Positions 1-9,281 of a stretch of DNA of 64,000 bases are shown here, piece after piece (the first letter of the stretch is position 1; every line of letters starts with the position of its first letter). A program made the translations under genes and the position numbers. This DNA comes from Edaphobacter paludis (GTDB taxonomy: Bacteria > Acidobacteriota > Terriglobia > Terriglobales > Acidobacteriaceae), in the NCBI RefSeq assembly GCF_039993895.1, contig NZ_CP121194.1, positions 434,001-498,000 on the forward strand. The letters are read 5' to 3'. The notes under the pieces were generated by a model, which was given only the letters and a program-made list of their open reading frames with translations, made no database searches and was not told where the DNA came from.

Positions 1-878
1 TCGCCAATCTTCCACGCAATCGTCGTCAGCAATTTATTTTGCGAGGTCACGGGCTTTGTGCCGGTATTCATCAGCATGAAGCTCCCTGTGCCGAACGTGC
101 ACTTCGCCATCCCGGGCTCGCTGCACATCTGTCCAAACAGTGCCGCCTGCTGGTCTCCCGCAATTCCGGCAATGGAGATCCCGTCTAAAATTCCCTTCGT
201 CGTTCCGCAATGGCCACTCGAAGCAACTACCTCCGGCAGCACAGCCCGAGGAATATCCAGCAGCTTTAAAAGTTCCTCATCCCACTCCAGCGTATGGATG
301 TTGAAGAGCATCGTGCGCGAAGCATTCGTCGCATCCGTAACGTGCCTTTCGCCCTGCGTCAGCTTCCATATCAACCAGCTATCGACCGTGCCGAAGGCCA
401 GCTTCCCGGCTATCGCCCGGTCCCGCGCACCGGGCACGTTATTCAGCAGCCAATTCAATTTGCTTCCGGAAAAATAAGCATCCGGCAAGAGGCCTGTCTT
501 GGCCTGAATCATCTCGGAATTGCCGTGGCTCCGCAGCGTATCGCAGAACTCCGCAGTCCGTCTGTCCTGCCACACAATCGCGTTATAGACCGGTTCACCG
601 GTCTCGCGGTCCCACAGCACCGTCGTCTCGCGCTGGTTCGTAATCCCAATGGCCGCAATATCACGTTCCGTCAGGTCCGCCGCCGCCAGCGTCTCAGTCG
701 CCACGCCGCTCTGCGAAGACCAAATCTCGGTAGGCGAGTGCTCCACCCATCCCGGCTTGGGAAAGATCTGCTTGAACGGCCGCTGCCGAATGGACACCAC
801 ATTGCCCGCGCCGTCGATCACCATCGCCCGCGAACTCGTCGTCCCCTGATCGAGCGCCAGAATGTATTGCTTCCCCAT
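1..878 (-). CDS. glpK: Glycerol kinase, N-terminal part (cut by window edge)
   Basis: Reading the reverse strand from the ATG at 878 gives about 292 residues with no stop before the window edge, so the C-terminal part is missing. The start ([18 protein letters not shown]) is the FGGY-kinase phosphate-binding signature of glycerol kinases. Later segments such as [18 protein letters not shown] and [11 protein letters not shown] also match GlpK. Known family role: ATP-dependent phosphorylation of glycerol to sn-glycerol 3-phosphate in the cytoplasm. No glycerol facilitator or glpD is visible next to it, although they could lie beyond the left edge. Identification is firm; only the truncation limits it. 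Confidence 0.95.
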   Translation of the reverse strand, partial: MGKQYILALDQGTTSSRAMVIDGAGNVVSIRQRPFKQIFPKPGWVEHSPTEIWSSQSGVATETLAAADLTERDIAAIGITNQRETTVLWDRETGEPVYNAIVWQDRRTAEFCDTLRSHGNSEMIQAKTGLLPDAYFSGSKLNWLLNNVPGARDRAIAGKLAFGTVDSWLIWKLTQGERHVTDATNASRTMLFNIHTLEWDEELLKLLDIPRAVLPEVVASSGHCGTTKGILDGISIAGIAGDQQAALFGQMCSEPGMAKCTFGTGSFMLMNTGTKPVTSQNKLLTTIAWKIG

Positions 879-1036
879 GGCTCAGTACCTCAACCGGCGA
901 CGTGGTTACCGGTAACTTCCAAAGATTTTCGCAACCACTCCAACCGCTACGGCCTTCAGTAGAGGATTCTACCCGCAACTTACATGAATGCAGAATAACT
1001 ATCTACCACGAACTTTTCCTTATAATATCGACCGAC

Positions 1037-1079
1037 AAAAAGGCCCCCGCCGCATTGAAATCATGCGAGACAGGGGCCT
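1037..1079 (-). terminator. Intrinsic terminator after the GH3 gene
   Basis: On the reverse strand a stem AGGCCCC / GGGGCCT (1073-1079 with 1041-1047) encloses an inner stem CGCAT / ATGCG and is followed by a T run (1037-1041). It lies 24 bases past the GH3 stop codon and would separate it from glpK. Confidence 0.75.
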
Positions 1080-1102
1080 CGATACATCGCAGGAAACCCC
1101 CC

Positions 1103-3754
1103 TTACCGAGGCAGTGCCTTCGAGCCGACAATGGTGAACTGCTTGGTTACTCCGCCTTCGTCCGCGTCCGGCTGAGCTCCACCAACGAAGATGGAATACT
1201 CTCCAGCCTCGATGCTGCGCTTTCCATCCGCCGCCACCGTGCTCAGGCTGCGAGGATCGATCACCACATGCACATGCTGCCGCGCATGGCCATCCAGTGG
1301 AGTCCGCACAAACCCCACCAGCGAATGAATCGGAGCGGTGGCCGAAGCCGGGGCCTTCAGGTAAATCTCCGAAACCGCATCTCCCTTCGCCGAGCCGGTA
1401 TTCTCCACCTCGGCATCCAGCGTCAACGGTTCGCCCGCCGTCAGCTTCTCCGCCGACAGCTTCACATCGTTCCACTTGAACTTCGAGTAGCTAAGTCCAT
1501 ACCCAAAGCCCCAAAGCGTGCTCCCAGTAAAGTAGCGGTAAGTCCGCTTCGCCATCGAATAGTCATCGAACGGTGGAAGCTCCTTCGTCCCTGCATAGAA
1601 TGTAATCGGCAACCGTCCCGCAGGATTGTTATCACCCGCCAGCGTATTGGCAATCGCAGCGCCGCCTTCTTCGCCTGGATACCACGCCTCCAGAACCGCA
1701 GCCGCATTGTCCTTCGCCCACTTCACGGCCAGCGCGCTGCCATTCATCAGCACTACGACCACAGGCTTGCCCGTCGCAGCCACTGCCTCCAGCATTTCCT
1801 TCTGCACGGCTGGCAGTTCAATCTCAGTGCGGTCGCCCCCATCAAAGCCCTCGACATGCACCGGCATCTCTTCGCCCTCAAGATTCGGCGAAAGCCCAAC
1901 AAACGCGACCACAATGTCAGCCTGCTTCGCTATCTTCACTGCCTCTGCACGTTCAGCTTCGACAGGCGGCTTCCACTCGAGCGAAAGCCCCGCGTCAAAC
2001 AAAGACGCATGATGCGAGTACTCAATCCGCAGATCATGTGCCTGCCCATCGCTCAGGTCCAGCACAAACGGCTCCCCCCTTCGCGAATGTTTCTTCCCCT
2101 GTGCCTGTTCTTCGGTGACCTGCTTGCCATCGAGAAAGACCCGCGCTCCCTTCGCATCCCTGCGAAAGCTGAACTCATACTTGCCCGGCACCGGAGGCGT
2201 GATCGTCCCCGTCCAGCGCACGCCAAACTCCGTCGCCTTCACCTCAGGCACAGGAGCGGCCGCGTTCCAGTCAAAGTCCACCTGCTGGTCCACTCGCGTA
2301 ACCATAGGCTTGCCCGTCAGCTCGATATTGTCGAAGTACTCTCCCTTCAGCCCAAACGCTGCGCTCCCCTTCGCCGGATGCAGTAAAGTCCGCGGCACGG
2401 GCACCATCAGCTCCGAAACATAAGGCGACCCCTGTGCGTAAAGAATCCTCGCCCGCCCGGCAAACTTCGCTTCCATCCCACTCAGCGGCAATATCGGATG
2501 CGACGGAATCGCGTTATAGTTCCCCTCGATGGCCGCCAGCGCAGCCGCATTCGGCCCAATCACCGCAATCGTCTTCACGTCTTTCTTCAGCGGCAGAATG
2601 CCATCGTTCTTCAGCAGCACCATCGACTTCTCCGCCACCACTCGCGCCAACTCGCGATGCGCCACCGAGTCATCTTCAGAAAAAGGTATCCGCGCATAAG
2701 CCACCTTCGCCGCTGGATCAAACAGTCCCAGCTCGAACCGTGCCGTAAACAACCGCTTCACCGACTGATCGATCTCTGCCTCCGAGATCAGTCCATCCTT
2801 CACCGCTTTGGTCAGGCTGGCATACTCATCGCCGCAACTTGTATCCGTCCCCGCCTTCACCGAGACCGCCGCAGCATGTTCCATATCCGGAGCAAATTTA
2901 TGTCCCTCGGCAACGTCCCCAATCGCACCACAGTCCGACGTCACATACCCCTTGAAGCCCCAGGTCTTGCGCAGCATATCCGAAAGCAGAAACGTATTCG
3001 CGCAAGCGGGCTCGCCATCAATCGCGTTATAGGCGCACATCACGCTCCCCGCTTTGGCCTCCTTCACTGTCGCACGAAACGCCGGCAAATAGGTGTCTTC
3101 AAGATCATGCGGTGAGACATCGATATTCGCCGTATGCCGCGTGCTCTCCGGCCCCGAGTGAACAACATAGTGCTTCGGCGTGGCAATCGTCTTGTAGTAG
3201 TGCGGATCGTCTCCTTGCAGCCCTTCGACAAACGCCACCCCCAGCCGCGAAGTCAGAAAAGGATCTTCGCCATAAGTCTCCTGCCCGCGCCCCCAGCGCG
3301 GATCGCGAAAGATATTGATGTTCGGCGACCAGATATCCAACCCGAAATAGATGCTGTGATTGTCGTGCCGCAGCGCCTCCGCATTCTTGGCGCGAGCCTC
3401 GGTAGAAATCGTCGTAGCCACCTGATGCATCAGTGGAATGTCCCACGTCGCCGCCAGCCCAATCGCCTGCGGAAACACCGTCGCATAGCCCGACCGCGCA
3501 ATTCCATGCAGCCCTTCGCTCCACCAGTCATACTCCGGCACATCCAGCCGCGGAATCGCTACGGCATGATTCTGCATCTGCGAGACCTTCTCCGCCAGCG
3601 TCATCTTGCCCACCAGGTCATCCACGCGCTGAGCCACTGGCAGCGAAGAGTCCATATACACCGGCTTCGCCTGCGCCACTCCCGCAGGCGTCCACAACAT
3701 TACCGACACAGTTGCAACTAAGCCCGCATATAGAGGCAGCATCTTTCGCGACAT
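1103..3754 (-). CDS. Exported glycoside hydrolase family 3 beta-glycosidase with PA14 insert
   Basis: 883 residues from the ATG at 3754 (MSRKMLPLY). I prefer this start to the GTG at 3790 because a Sec signal peptide then begins directly (hydrophobic core, cleavage near AQA-KP at residue 29). The GH3 TIM barrel follows. WSPNINIFRDPRWGRGQETYGEDP (two conserved blocks), KHYVVHSG and the nucleophile motif GYVTSDCGA (Asp274) are all present. A PA14-like domain (about 465-600, beginning LKGEYFDN) is inserted in the second GH3 domain, and a fibronectin III-like domain ends the protein. GH3 enzymes of this layout are usually beta-glucosidases or xylan 1,4-beta-xylosidases of the periplasm or cell surface; the substrate cannot be decided here. 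Confidence 0.93.
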   Translation of the reverse strand: MSRKMLPLYAGLVATVSVMLWTPAGVAQAKPVYMDSSLPVAQRVDDLVGKMTLAEKVSQMQNHAVAIPRLDVPEYDWWSEGLHGIARSGYATVFPQAIGLAATWDIPLMHQVATTISTEARAKNAEALRHDNHSIYFGLDIWSPNINIFRDPRWGRGQETYGEDPFLTSRLGVAFVEGLQGDDPHYYKTIATPKHYVVHSGPESTRHTANIDVSPHDLEDTYLPAFRATVKEAKAGSVMCAYNAIDGEPACANTFLLSDMLRKTWGFKGYVTSDCGAIGDVAEGHKFAPDMEHAAAVSVKAGTDTSCGDEYASLTKAVKDGLISEAEIDQSVKRLFTARFELGLFDPAAKVAYARIPFSEDDSVAHRELARVVAEKSMVLLKNDGILPLKKDVKTIAVIGPNAAALAAIEGNYNAIPSHPILPLSGMEAKFAGRARILYAQGSPYVSELMVPVPRTLLHPAKGSAAFGLKGEYFDNIELTGKPMVTRVDQQVDFDWNAAAPVPEVKATEFGVRWTGTITPPVPGKYEFSFRRDAKGARVFLDGKQVTEEQAQGKKHSRRGEPFVLDLSDGQAHDLRIEYSHHASLFDAGLSLEWKPPVEAERAEAVKIAKQADIVVAFVGLSPNLEGEEMPVHVEGFDGGDRTEIELPAVQKEMLEAVAATGKPVVVVLMNGSALAVKWAKDNAAAVLEAWYPGEEGGAAIANTLAGDNNPAGRLPITFYAGTKELPPFDDYSMAKRTYRYFTGSTLWGFGYGLSYSKFKWNDVKLSAEKLTAGEPLTLDAEVENTGSAKGDAVSEIYLKAPASATAPIHSLVGFVRTPLDGHARQHVHVVIDPRSLSTVAADGKRSIEAGEYSIFVGGAQPDADEGGVTKQFTIVGSKALPR

Positions 3755-3848
3755 AGGTTCCACACCAGCTTTCGAGGGGATAAAATCCACCTTGCCAATT
3801 TAGCTGGTCGCAATGATGAAAAGCAATAAAATTGCGAATACTAAATCG

Positions 3849-5279
3849 TTAAACCTTTGCTCTTGCAGCCCGCCCCGCAAAAAAACGCACTCCATAAACC
3901 AACGCCCCCGCAAGCAAAATCAAACCCGCCGTCCGCATCTCTCGTGCAAAGTTAGGCCGCGAAAACAAAATGAACACAAATCCACCCAGCGCCAGCAAAA
4001 CCGGCAGCGGATAAAGCGGCATCCTGAACCCCCGCAGCTTCCGCTCGCGCCGATGCTCTGGCAGCAACACTGCCAACCCCTGCAGCAGAAACTGAAACAG
4101 AATCCGAACCACCACCAGCGTCGTAATCACCTCCTGCAATCGAAAGATGCAGCAGGCCATCGTCATCGCACCCAGCGTCAGCAGAGAGTGCTGCGGAATC
4201 CGGTGCTTCTCATGCACCGCCCCAAACCATGCCGGAAAGTTCCCATCCCGCGCCGCCGCAAATGGAATCCGCGAATACCCCAGCAGCAAAGCCAGCACAG
4301 AAGCCAGCGCTGCCACCGCGATCAACACCACCACCACGCCTGCGGCGGTATGCCCATACAGCCGCTCCATAAACACGGCCATCGTAAACATCCGCGCATG
4401 GCTGTCCGTATCGGCGGCCAGCTCTCGCCACGGCAGCACGCCCAGCACACTCACATTCATCAGCAGATAAAGCGTGGCTACAATCGCAATCGCTCCCAGC
4501 ACCGCTCGCGGAATCGTCCGTTGCGGATCACGCACCTCTCCTGCCACAAAGCACACGTTGTAATAACCCCAGTAGTCATAGGCCGAGATCAGCATCCCCG
4601 CTCCCAGCCCCACAAAGAAAGCGCCATTCAGATGGAACGCGCCCGCAGGAAAATCAAACGCCCGATGCGCATCGAAGTGCAGAAACCCGGCCACAATAAT
4701 CAGCACCAGCGTCAGCACCACCACCAGTCCCAGCCAGCGCACAATCCTGTCGATCTTCACAATGCTGCGATACAGCACCACCACCGCAACCGAGCACGCC
4801 GCCATCGCAATCAGCGTCTGCCCACTCAGTACAATCGGAACCCCCAGCCACCGCGCCGAAAAAAAAGCATGCCCCGCATTCGGCGCAAAGAACGAAACAT
4901 ACTGCGAAAACCCAATGCACCCCGAAGCAATCGAAAGCGGAGCACTGAACAGCAACTGCCACGCATAAAGAAACGAGAACGCGCGCCCCCATCCGCGCTC
5001 GCCATAAAGATGTTTCAGATACGCATACGATCCCCCGGCCTCCGGATAAGCCGTACCCAACTCACTCCAGACCAACCCATCGCACAGCGACAGCAGCGCC
5101 CCCAGCACCCATCCCAGCATCGCCTGCGGCCCGCCCATCACACCCACAATCAGCGGCAGCGTTATAAACGGGCCCACCCCCACCATGTCGATCACGTTCA
5201 GTCCCAGCGCCGAACTGGTCGACAGTCCGCGCTGCAACTCCAACGGTTTTGAATGAACCACTCTCTCCACAGCACTCAT
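3849..5279 (-). CDS. APC-superfamily amino acid permease
   Basis: 476 residues with about 12 hydrophobic segments and short polar loops. The first membrane helix carries GLNVIDMVGVGPF, matching the G-x-G-x-x-F substrate-binding break of APC transporters, and PEAGGSYAYL follows helix 2. Known role of the family: proton- or exchange-coupled uptake of amino acids across the inner membrane. Its start codon is only 36 bases from the divergent isomerase gene, so the two promoters must overlap each other or the coding sequences. Substrate unknown. Confidence 0.9.
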   Translation of the reverse strand: MSAVERVVHSKPLELQRGLSTSSALGLNVIDMVGVGPFITLPLIVGVMGGPQAMLGWVLGALLSLCDGLVWSELGTAYPEAGGSYAYLKHLYGERGWGRAFSFLYAWQLLFSAPLSIASGCIGFSQYVSFFAPNAGHAFFSARWLGVPIVLSGQTLIAMAACSVAVVVLYRSIVKIDRIVRWLGLVVVLTLVLIIVAGFLHFDAHRAFDFPAGAFHLNGAFFVGLGAGMLISAYDYWGYYNVCFVAGEVRDPQRTIPRAVLGAIAIVATLYLLMNVSVLGVLPWRELAADTDSHARMFTMAVFMERLYGHTAAGVVVVLIAVAALASVLALLLGYSRIPFAAARDGNFPAWFGAVHEKHRIPQHSLLTLGAMTMACCIFRLQEVITTLVVVRILFQFLLQGLAVLLPEHRRERKLRGFRMPLYPLPVLLALGGFVFILFSRPNFAREMRTAGLILLAGALVYGVRFFAGRAARAKV

Positions 5280-5315
5280 TTATAACTAGAAGATACAGAA
5301 GGGGTGTGCCCAACC

Positions 5316-6443
5316 ATGCTTCCGCAAAACAAAACCTTCCCCCACGCCATGCTCCGCGAGATCTTCGAGCAGCCCAACGCCATCGCCGACACCCTTACCG
5401 CCTACACCGAAGACAACTGCCTCCGCGAGGACACCTTCCGCACCGCGCTCCAGGCCCTCGTCGGCAAAGAGAGTCTGCTCATCTCCGCCAGCGGCTCTAG
5501 CCGTCACGCCGGTCTCGTCGGCGAAATCCTCTTCGAAGACCTCGCCGGAATCCCCGTCGACGTCGAGTACGCCAGCGAGTACATCTATCGCTCCACCCAC
5601 ACCCTCAAAAATCCCTGCTTCCTCGCCATCTCGCAGTCCGGCGAGACCGCCGACACCTCCGAGGCTCTCCGCGAAGCCATCGCCCGCGGCACCTCCACCA
5701 TCGCCATCACCAACAAGCCCGAATCGACCATGGCAAAACTGGCAAGCTGCTCTCTGCCCACCATGGCCGGTATCGAACGCGCCGTCCCCGCCACCAAGAG
5801 CTTCACCACGCAGCTTACGGTGATCTCGCTCCTCTCCCTCTTCGCCGCCCGCATCCGTGGCCGCATGACCCGCGCCGTCGTCGAATCCCACCTCGAAGAG
5901 ATACAAGCCGTTCCCGCCGCCATGCAGGCTATTCTCCCGCAATGGGAGTCGCAGCTCGCCGACCTCTCCCCCCAGATCCAGTCAGCCGAATCCTTTCTCT
6001 TCCTCGGCCGCGGCGTCCACTACCCTATCGCCCGCGAAGGTGCGCTCAAGCTCAAGGAGTCCTCTTACATCCAGGCCGAGGGCTACCCCACCGGCGAGCT
6101 CAAGCACGGCCCCAACGCCCTCATCGACTCCAATACCCCGCTCGTCGTCCTCGCTACCAGCGACCCCCGCGCGCCCGACTCTCTCCTGCGCTACGAAAAG
6201 ACCGTCAACCTCCTTCGCGACATGCGTAAGCAGGGCGCCGTCGTCCTCTCCATCGTCAACCAGGGCGACACCCGCATCGCCGAACTCAGCACTCACACCA
6301 TCACCATCCCCCCCTGCGCCGAGTACATCGCCCCCCTTTACGAAGTCGTCCCGCTGCAACTGCTCGCCTACTTCATGGCCATAGGCCGCAACATCGACGT
6401 AGACAATCCCCGCAACCTGGTCAAAGCCGTAGTACAGGAATAA
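5316..6443 (+). CDS. Double-SIS sugar-phosphate isomerase/deaminase, GlmS C-terminal type
   Basis: 375 residues from the ATG at 5316, chosen because the AGAAGGGG ribosome site (about 5296-5304) is well spaced for it and overlaps the alternative GTG at 5304. Two SIS domains are clear: GSSRHAG (60-66) with SQSGETADT (106-114), then GRGVHYPIAREGALKLKE (231-248) with ELKHGP (261-266), and the GlmS-like end VDNPRNLVKAV. The N-terminal glutaminase domain with its catalytic Cys is absent, so it cannot be a standard glutamine-dependent GlmS. Proteins of this shape include glucosamine-6-phosphate deaminases (NagB-II) and AgaS-type enzymes. A role in amino-sugar catabolism is the best inference. Confidence 0.88.
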   Translation: MLPQNKTFPHAMLREIFEQPNAIADTLTAYTEDNCLREDTFRTALQALVGKESLLISASGSSRHAGLVGEILFEDLAGIPVDVEYASEYIYRSTHTLKNPCFLAISQSGETADTSEALREAIARGTSTIAITNKPESTMAKLASCSLPTMAGIERAVPATKSFTTQLTVISLLSLFAARIRGRMTRAVVESHLEEIQAVPAAMQAILPQWESQLADLSPQIQSAESFLFLGRGVHYPIAREGALKLKESSYIQAEGYPTGELKHGPNALIDSNTPLVVLATSDPRAPDSLLRYEKTVNLLRDMRKQGAVVLSIVNQGDTRIAELSTHTITIPPCAEYIAPLYEVVPLQLLAYFMAIGRNIDVDNPRNLVKAVVQE

Positions 6444-6987
6444 AGCTCCTGACCAGGCTGCTGAAGAACTCAATATTTTGCTCTTTTGTTGCCATTCCCG
6501 TAGGGAATCTGTGTTTCTCCTCGGCTCGCACAACTACGCCTGTAGGGAAAATGCTCTAGTTCCGCCGTAAGCGGTTTTCAGTACTTCCCTGTAGCCGTTG
6601 ACGAAAAAATGCTGTCAAGCCGCCCCGTGCCCAAAAACGAGGCAAAATTCTCTCAAATGATACAAAATAAACAACTTCCACCGCTTAAAATAAATTACCC
6701 CAACCTGCAAATCAGTTCTGCCCAAATGGCTACAATTAAAGCAGCAGAAAAGCAGGGAAAGAGCCGGTATCGGCCTAACTCCTTTCGATAGAAGACTTTG
6801 CCTGTAAGCAATTTGGAATCAAGACTTTAGCTTTGTACCTTAAGTTTCAAGTTGTTGAATCTAAATACTTTGCGATTAAGGTACGGGGGAGGGGGGTACC
6901 CCAGATAAGAAAACAGATCACCGCAAGCGTGGTAAGACCAATTGCAGGTAGTATTCCGAAGAGCGCAATGCGCGCATCGGAGAAGGC
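6444..6987 (+). other. 544-base gap: repeat copy, A+T-rich tract, inverted repeat and G-rich motif
   Basis: No convincing gene. It holds a repeat A copy at 6484-6559, then an A+T-rich stretch (about 6600-6880) unlike the G+C-rich surroundings. A 9-base inverted repeat (GTACCTTAA at 6835-6843, TTAAGGTAC at 6876-6884) follows, with TTCAA-GTTG-TTGAA nested between its arms, and then a G-rich block GGGGGAGGGGGG ending in TACCCC (about 6884-6902). The 60-codon ORF at 6609-6791 has no family features and no ribosome site. Confidence 0.6.
6484..6559 (+). repeat. Intergenic repeat family A, copy 1
   Basis: It begins TTTTGTTG, has an internal hairpin ATTCCC-GTA-GGGAAT-like block, and ends GGGAAAATGCTCTAG (6545-6559). 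The end is identical over 15 bases to the end of the copy at 34441-34455, and the internal layout is the same. Confidence 0.7.
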
Positions 6988-8268
6988 ATGAAAATCGGCG
7001 GCATTCGGTTTGTGGCAGTCACAGCAGCAGGGCTGATGGCAGGCATCGCCCTCCCCGCAATGGCAGCGCCCAGAGTCTGCGACGCCCGCACCTACGGCGC
7101 CAAGGCAGATGGAACGACGAAGGACACTCAGGCCATACAGTCAGCGATTGACGACTGCGCGAAGGCGGGCGGCGGTACCGTCAAGCTCTCCGGCGGAACC
7201 TTCCTCTCCGCTCCCATCGTCCTCAAAAACCACATCACCCTCGACATCGCCAAGGGCTCAACGCTGCTGGGCTCCCCTGACCACGCCGACTACCCTGCAA
7301 AGACGGAGTTCCGCGGTCCCGGCTACCAGTCTCTCGTCGGCGCAACCAACGCAGAAGACATCGCCATCACCGGCGGCGGCACCATCGACGGCAACGGAGC
7401 TAGTTGGTGGGCCCTGGCACGAACCCAGAAGAACGCCGGCGTCCTCGGCAGCGAAAACTCCCGCCCCCGAGGCGTAGTCTTCGACCACTGCAAACACATC
7501 CGCATCGAAGGCGTCACCGTTCAAAACTCGCCCTACTGGCAGATCGTTCCCTACTACACCTACGATGTCGTCATCCGCAATGTGCGCATCCTCGCGCCGC
7601 AGCACTCACCGAACACCGATGCCATCGATCCCTTCAGCTCCAGCAACGTCGTCATCGACCACGTCTACGCCGACGTAGGTGACGACAACATCGCCATCAA
7701 GAGCGGAATGATCAACTCTCCCGGCCCCGACGCGCCAAGCACGAACATCACCATCACCGACTGCGACTTCATGCATGGTCACGGCCTTTCCATCGGCAGC
7801 GAGATCGCTGGCGGTGCACAGAACATTCACGCCGAACGCATCCACTTCAACGGCACCGATCAAGGCATCCGCATCAAAGCCAACCGCGACCGTGGCAACG
7901 ACGTCAGCAACATCTCCTTCAAGGACATCACGATGGAGAACGTGAAGACCTCGATCCTCATCAGCGAGTACTACCCCAAGGCGCTTCCTCAAGGTGAAGT
8001 TGCGGCGGAGCCCGTCCAGCGCCTCACGCCCCACTTTCACAACATCACCATCGAGAACGTCAAGTCAGTCAACAGCGCCTGGGCAGGCGTCGTCATCGGC
8101 TTGCCGGAGGCTCCCGTAAAGGACCTCGTCATGAAAAACATCGACATTCAAGCGAAAAAAGGAATGGCGATCGCATACGCAACCGTAACCGGAAGCAACG
8201 TAAAGATCACAGCATCAGAAGGGCAGGGAATCACCATCGCTCCCACCGCGAAAGTGACCTTCAAGTAG
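6988..8268 (+). CDS. Exported polygalacturonase-type glycoside hydrolase family 28
   Basis: 426 residues starting behind a GGAG ribosome site, with a Sec signal peptide (cleavage near AMA-AP, residue 27). The pectate-lyase fold start (TYGAKADGTTKDTQAIQ) is followed by all four GH28 motifs: NTDAID (209-214), the DD pair (232-233), GHG (His265) and RIK (295-297). Known role: hydrolysis of galacturonan or related uronide links in pectin, outside the cytoplasm. The gene stands alone. Its stop codon directly abuts the stop codon of the convergent yggU gene, and its terminator lies inside that neighbour. Confidence 0.93.
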   Translation: MKIGGIRFVAVTAAGLMAGIALPAMAAPRVCDARTYGAKADGTTKDTQAIQSAIDDCAKAGGGTVKLSGGTFLSAPIVLKNHITLDIAKGSTLLGSPDHADYPAKTEFRGPGYQSLVGATNAEDIAITGGGTIDGNGASWWALARTQKNAGVLGSENSRPRGVVFDHCKHIRIEGVTVQNSPYWQIVPYYTYDVVIRNVRILAPQHSPNTDAIDPFSSSNVVIDHVYADVGDDNIAIKSGMINSPGPDAPSTNITITDCDFMHGHGLSIGSEIAGGAQNIHAERIHFNGTDQGIRIKANRDRGNDVSNISFKDITMENVKTSILISEYYPKALPQGEVAAEPVQRLTPHFHNITIENVKSVNSAWAGVVIGLPEAPVKDLVMKNIDIQAKKGMAIAYATVTGSNVKITASEGQGITIAPTAKVTFK

Positions 8269-8583
8269 TCAGCAAAGTTCAATGGGAAAGAGCGCGGCCT
8301 GAACCTCAGCCGCGCTTTTTCCTGTGATGCGAAGCAGTTTCATTCGGCTCGTCACGCCGGAAAGAATGGCGATGCGCGCTCGCGGAACTCGCAGCAAATC
8401 CGCAATGAACTCAATCAAAGCCTCGTTGGCGCGCCCATCCACCGGCGGCGTAGTCAGCGAGATCTTCACCGCGCCAGCATGGATACCCGCAACGTCGTTT
8501 TTCCGGGCACCGGGGCGAACACGCACGGAGAGCGTGCAGCCGTCGCCAACATCCTGCACGAAAGGTGAGAATTCTTCGCTCAT
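8269..8583 (-). CDS. yggU: YggU family (DUF167) protein
   Basis: 104 residues. GCTLSVRVRPGARKNDV and TTPPVDGRANEALIEFIA are the two conserved blocks of the small DUF167/YggU family, whose biochemical role is not established. The start codon overlaps the stop of yggS by four bases (ATGA), so the two are probably translationally coupled. Pairing with yggS recalls the yggS-yggT-yggU order of proteobacteria; yggT is missing here. Confidence 0.9.
   Translation of the reverse strand: MSEEFSPFVQDVGDGCTLSVRVRPGARKNDVAGIHAGAVKISLTTPPVDGRANEALIEFIADLLRVPRARIAILSGVTSRMKLLRITGKSAAEVQAALFPIELC
8291..8320 (+). terminator. Intrinsic terminator of the GH28 gene, inside yggU
   Basis: AGCGCGGC (8291-8298) pairs with GCCGCGCT (8309-8316) around a 10-base loop, followed by TTTTT to 8320. 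It is 22 bases past the GH28 stop and lies wholly within the 3' end of the yggU coding sequence on the other strand. Confidence 0.85.
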
Positions 8584-9272
8584 GCCGGATACACCCGCTT
8601 GCCGAAGAGTGCGGTTCCCACGCGGACACAGGTGCTGCCCTCTTCAATCGCAACAACAAAGTCGTTCGACATCCCCATGGACAATTGAGTAAGTGCTGGA
8701 TGCATCTTCCGCGACTCATCGCGAAGCCTCCGCAGCTCGCGAAAATAAGGCCGCGCCGTTTCGGCGTCTTCGGACCATGGAGGAACAGTCATCAGCCCGA
8801 CCACTTCAATCGAGGCAAGCACTTCCATCGCAGCCAGCAACTCCGGCAACTCTTCCGGAGCCAGCCCATGCTTCGACTCTTCGTGGCTCAGCTTCACCTC
8901 AACCAGCACTGGCATCTTCTTGTTCAGTGCGGTACAAGCACTACTGAGCCGCTGCGCGATCTTGAGCGAGTCGACCGTATCCACGGCATCAAAAAGCTCT
9001 GCTGCACGGTTCGTCTTGTTCGATTGCAGCGGCCCGATGAGATGGAAGCTGGCATCGCTGAGTCCAGCCAGATGCTGCGATTTCTCCTGAAACTCCTGCA
9101 CGCGGTTCTCGCCAAAGAGCCGCTGACCTGCGGCGTAGGCCTCCAGAATGACCTCTACCGGATGAACCTTGCTTACGGCCATCAAAGCGACTTCGCTCTC
9201 TGAACGACTGCTTCGGCGGCACGCTTCAGCGATCTGGTCGTGCAGGTGGGCGAGATTATCGGCGATTGACAT
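8580..9272 (-). CDS. yggS: PLP-binding homeostasis protein YggS/PROSC
   Basis: 230 residues, the normal family length. The PLP-binding lysine is Lys35 in ALMAVSKVHP. Further family blocks are FGENRVQEF, WHLIGP-like FHLIGPLQSNK, LSMGMSNDF and the C-terminal RVGTALFG. Known role: a non-enzymatic carrier or buffer of pyridoxal 5'-phosphate affecting amino- and keto-acid pools. It is the middle gene of a tight trxB-yggS-yggU run, 9 bases after the trxB stop. Confidence 0.95.
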   Translation of the reverse strand: MSIADNLAHLHDQIAEACRRSSRSESEVALMAVSKVHPVEVILEAYAAGQRLFGENRVQEFQEKSQHLAGLSDASFHLIGPLQSNKTNRAAELFDAVDTVDSLKIAQRLSSACTALNKKMPVLVEVKLSHEESKHGLAPEELPELLAAMEVLASIEVVGLMTVPPWSEDAETARPYFRELRRLRDESRKMHPALTQLSMGMSNDFVVAIEEGSTCVRVGTALFGKRVYPA

Positions 9273-9281
9273 GGTTCTGTC

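Noticed and set aside
902..2386. 494-codon forward ORF opposite the GH3 gene
   Set aside because: Shadow of the GH3 gene with no recognisable protein features.
3813..5252. 479-codon forward ORF opposite the amino-acid permease
   Set aside because: Composition is Arg/His/Pro/Gln-rich without domains; it is the antisense frame of a clear permease.
6609..6791. 60-codon ORF in the A+T-rich gap
   Set aside because: No ribosome site, no recognised family, and it lies in a tract that looks non-coding; kept only as part of the gap description.
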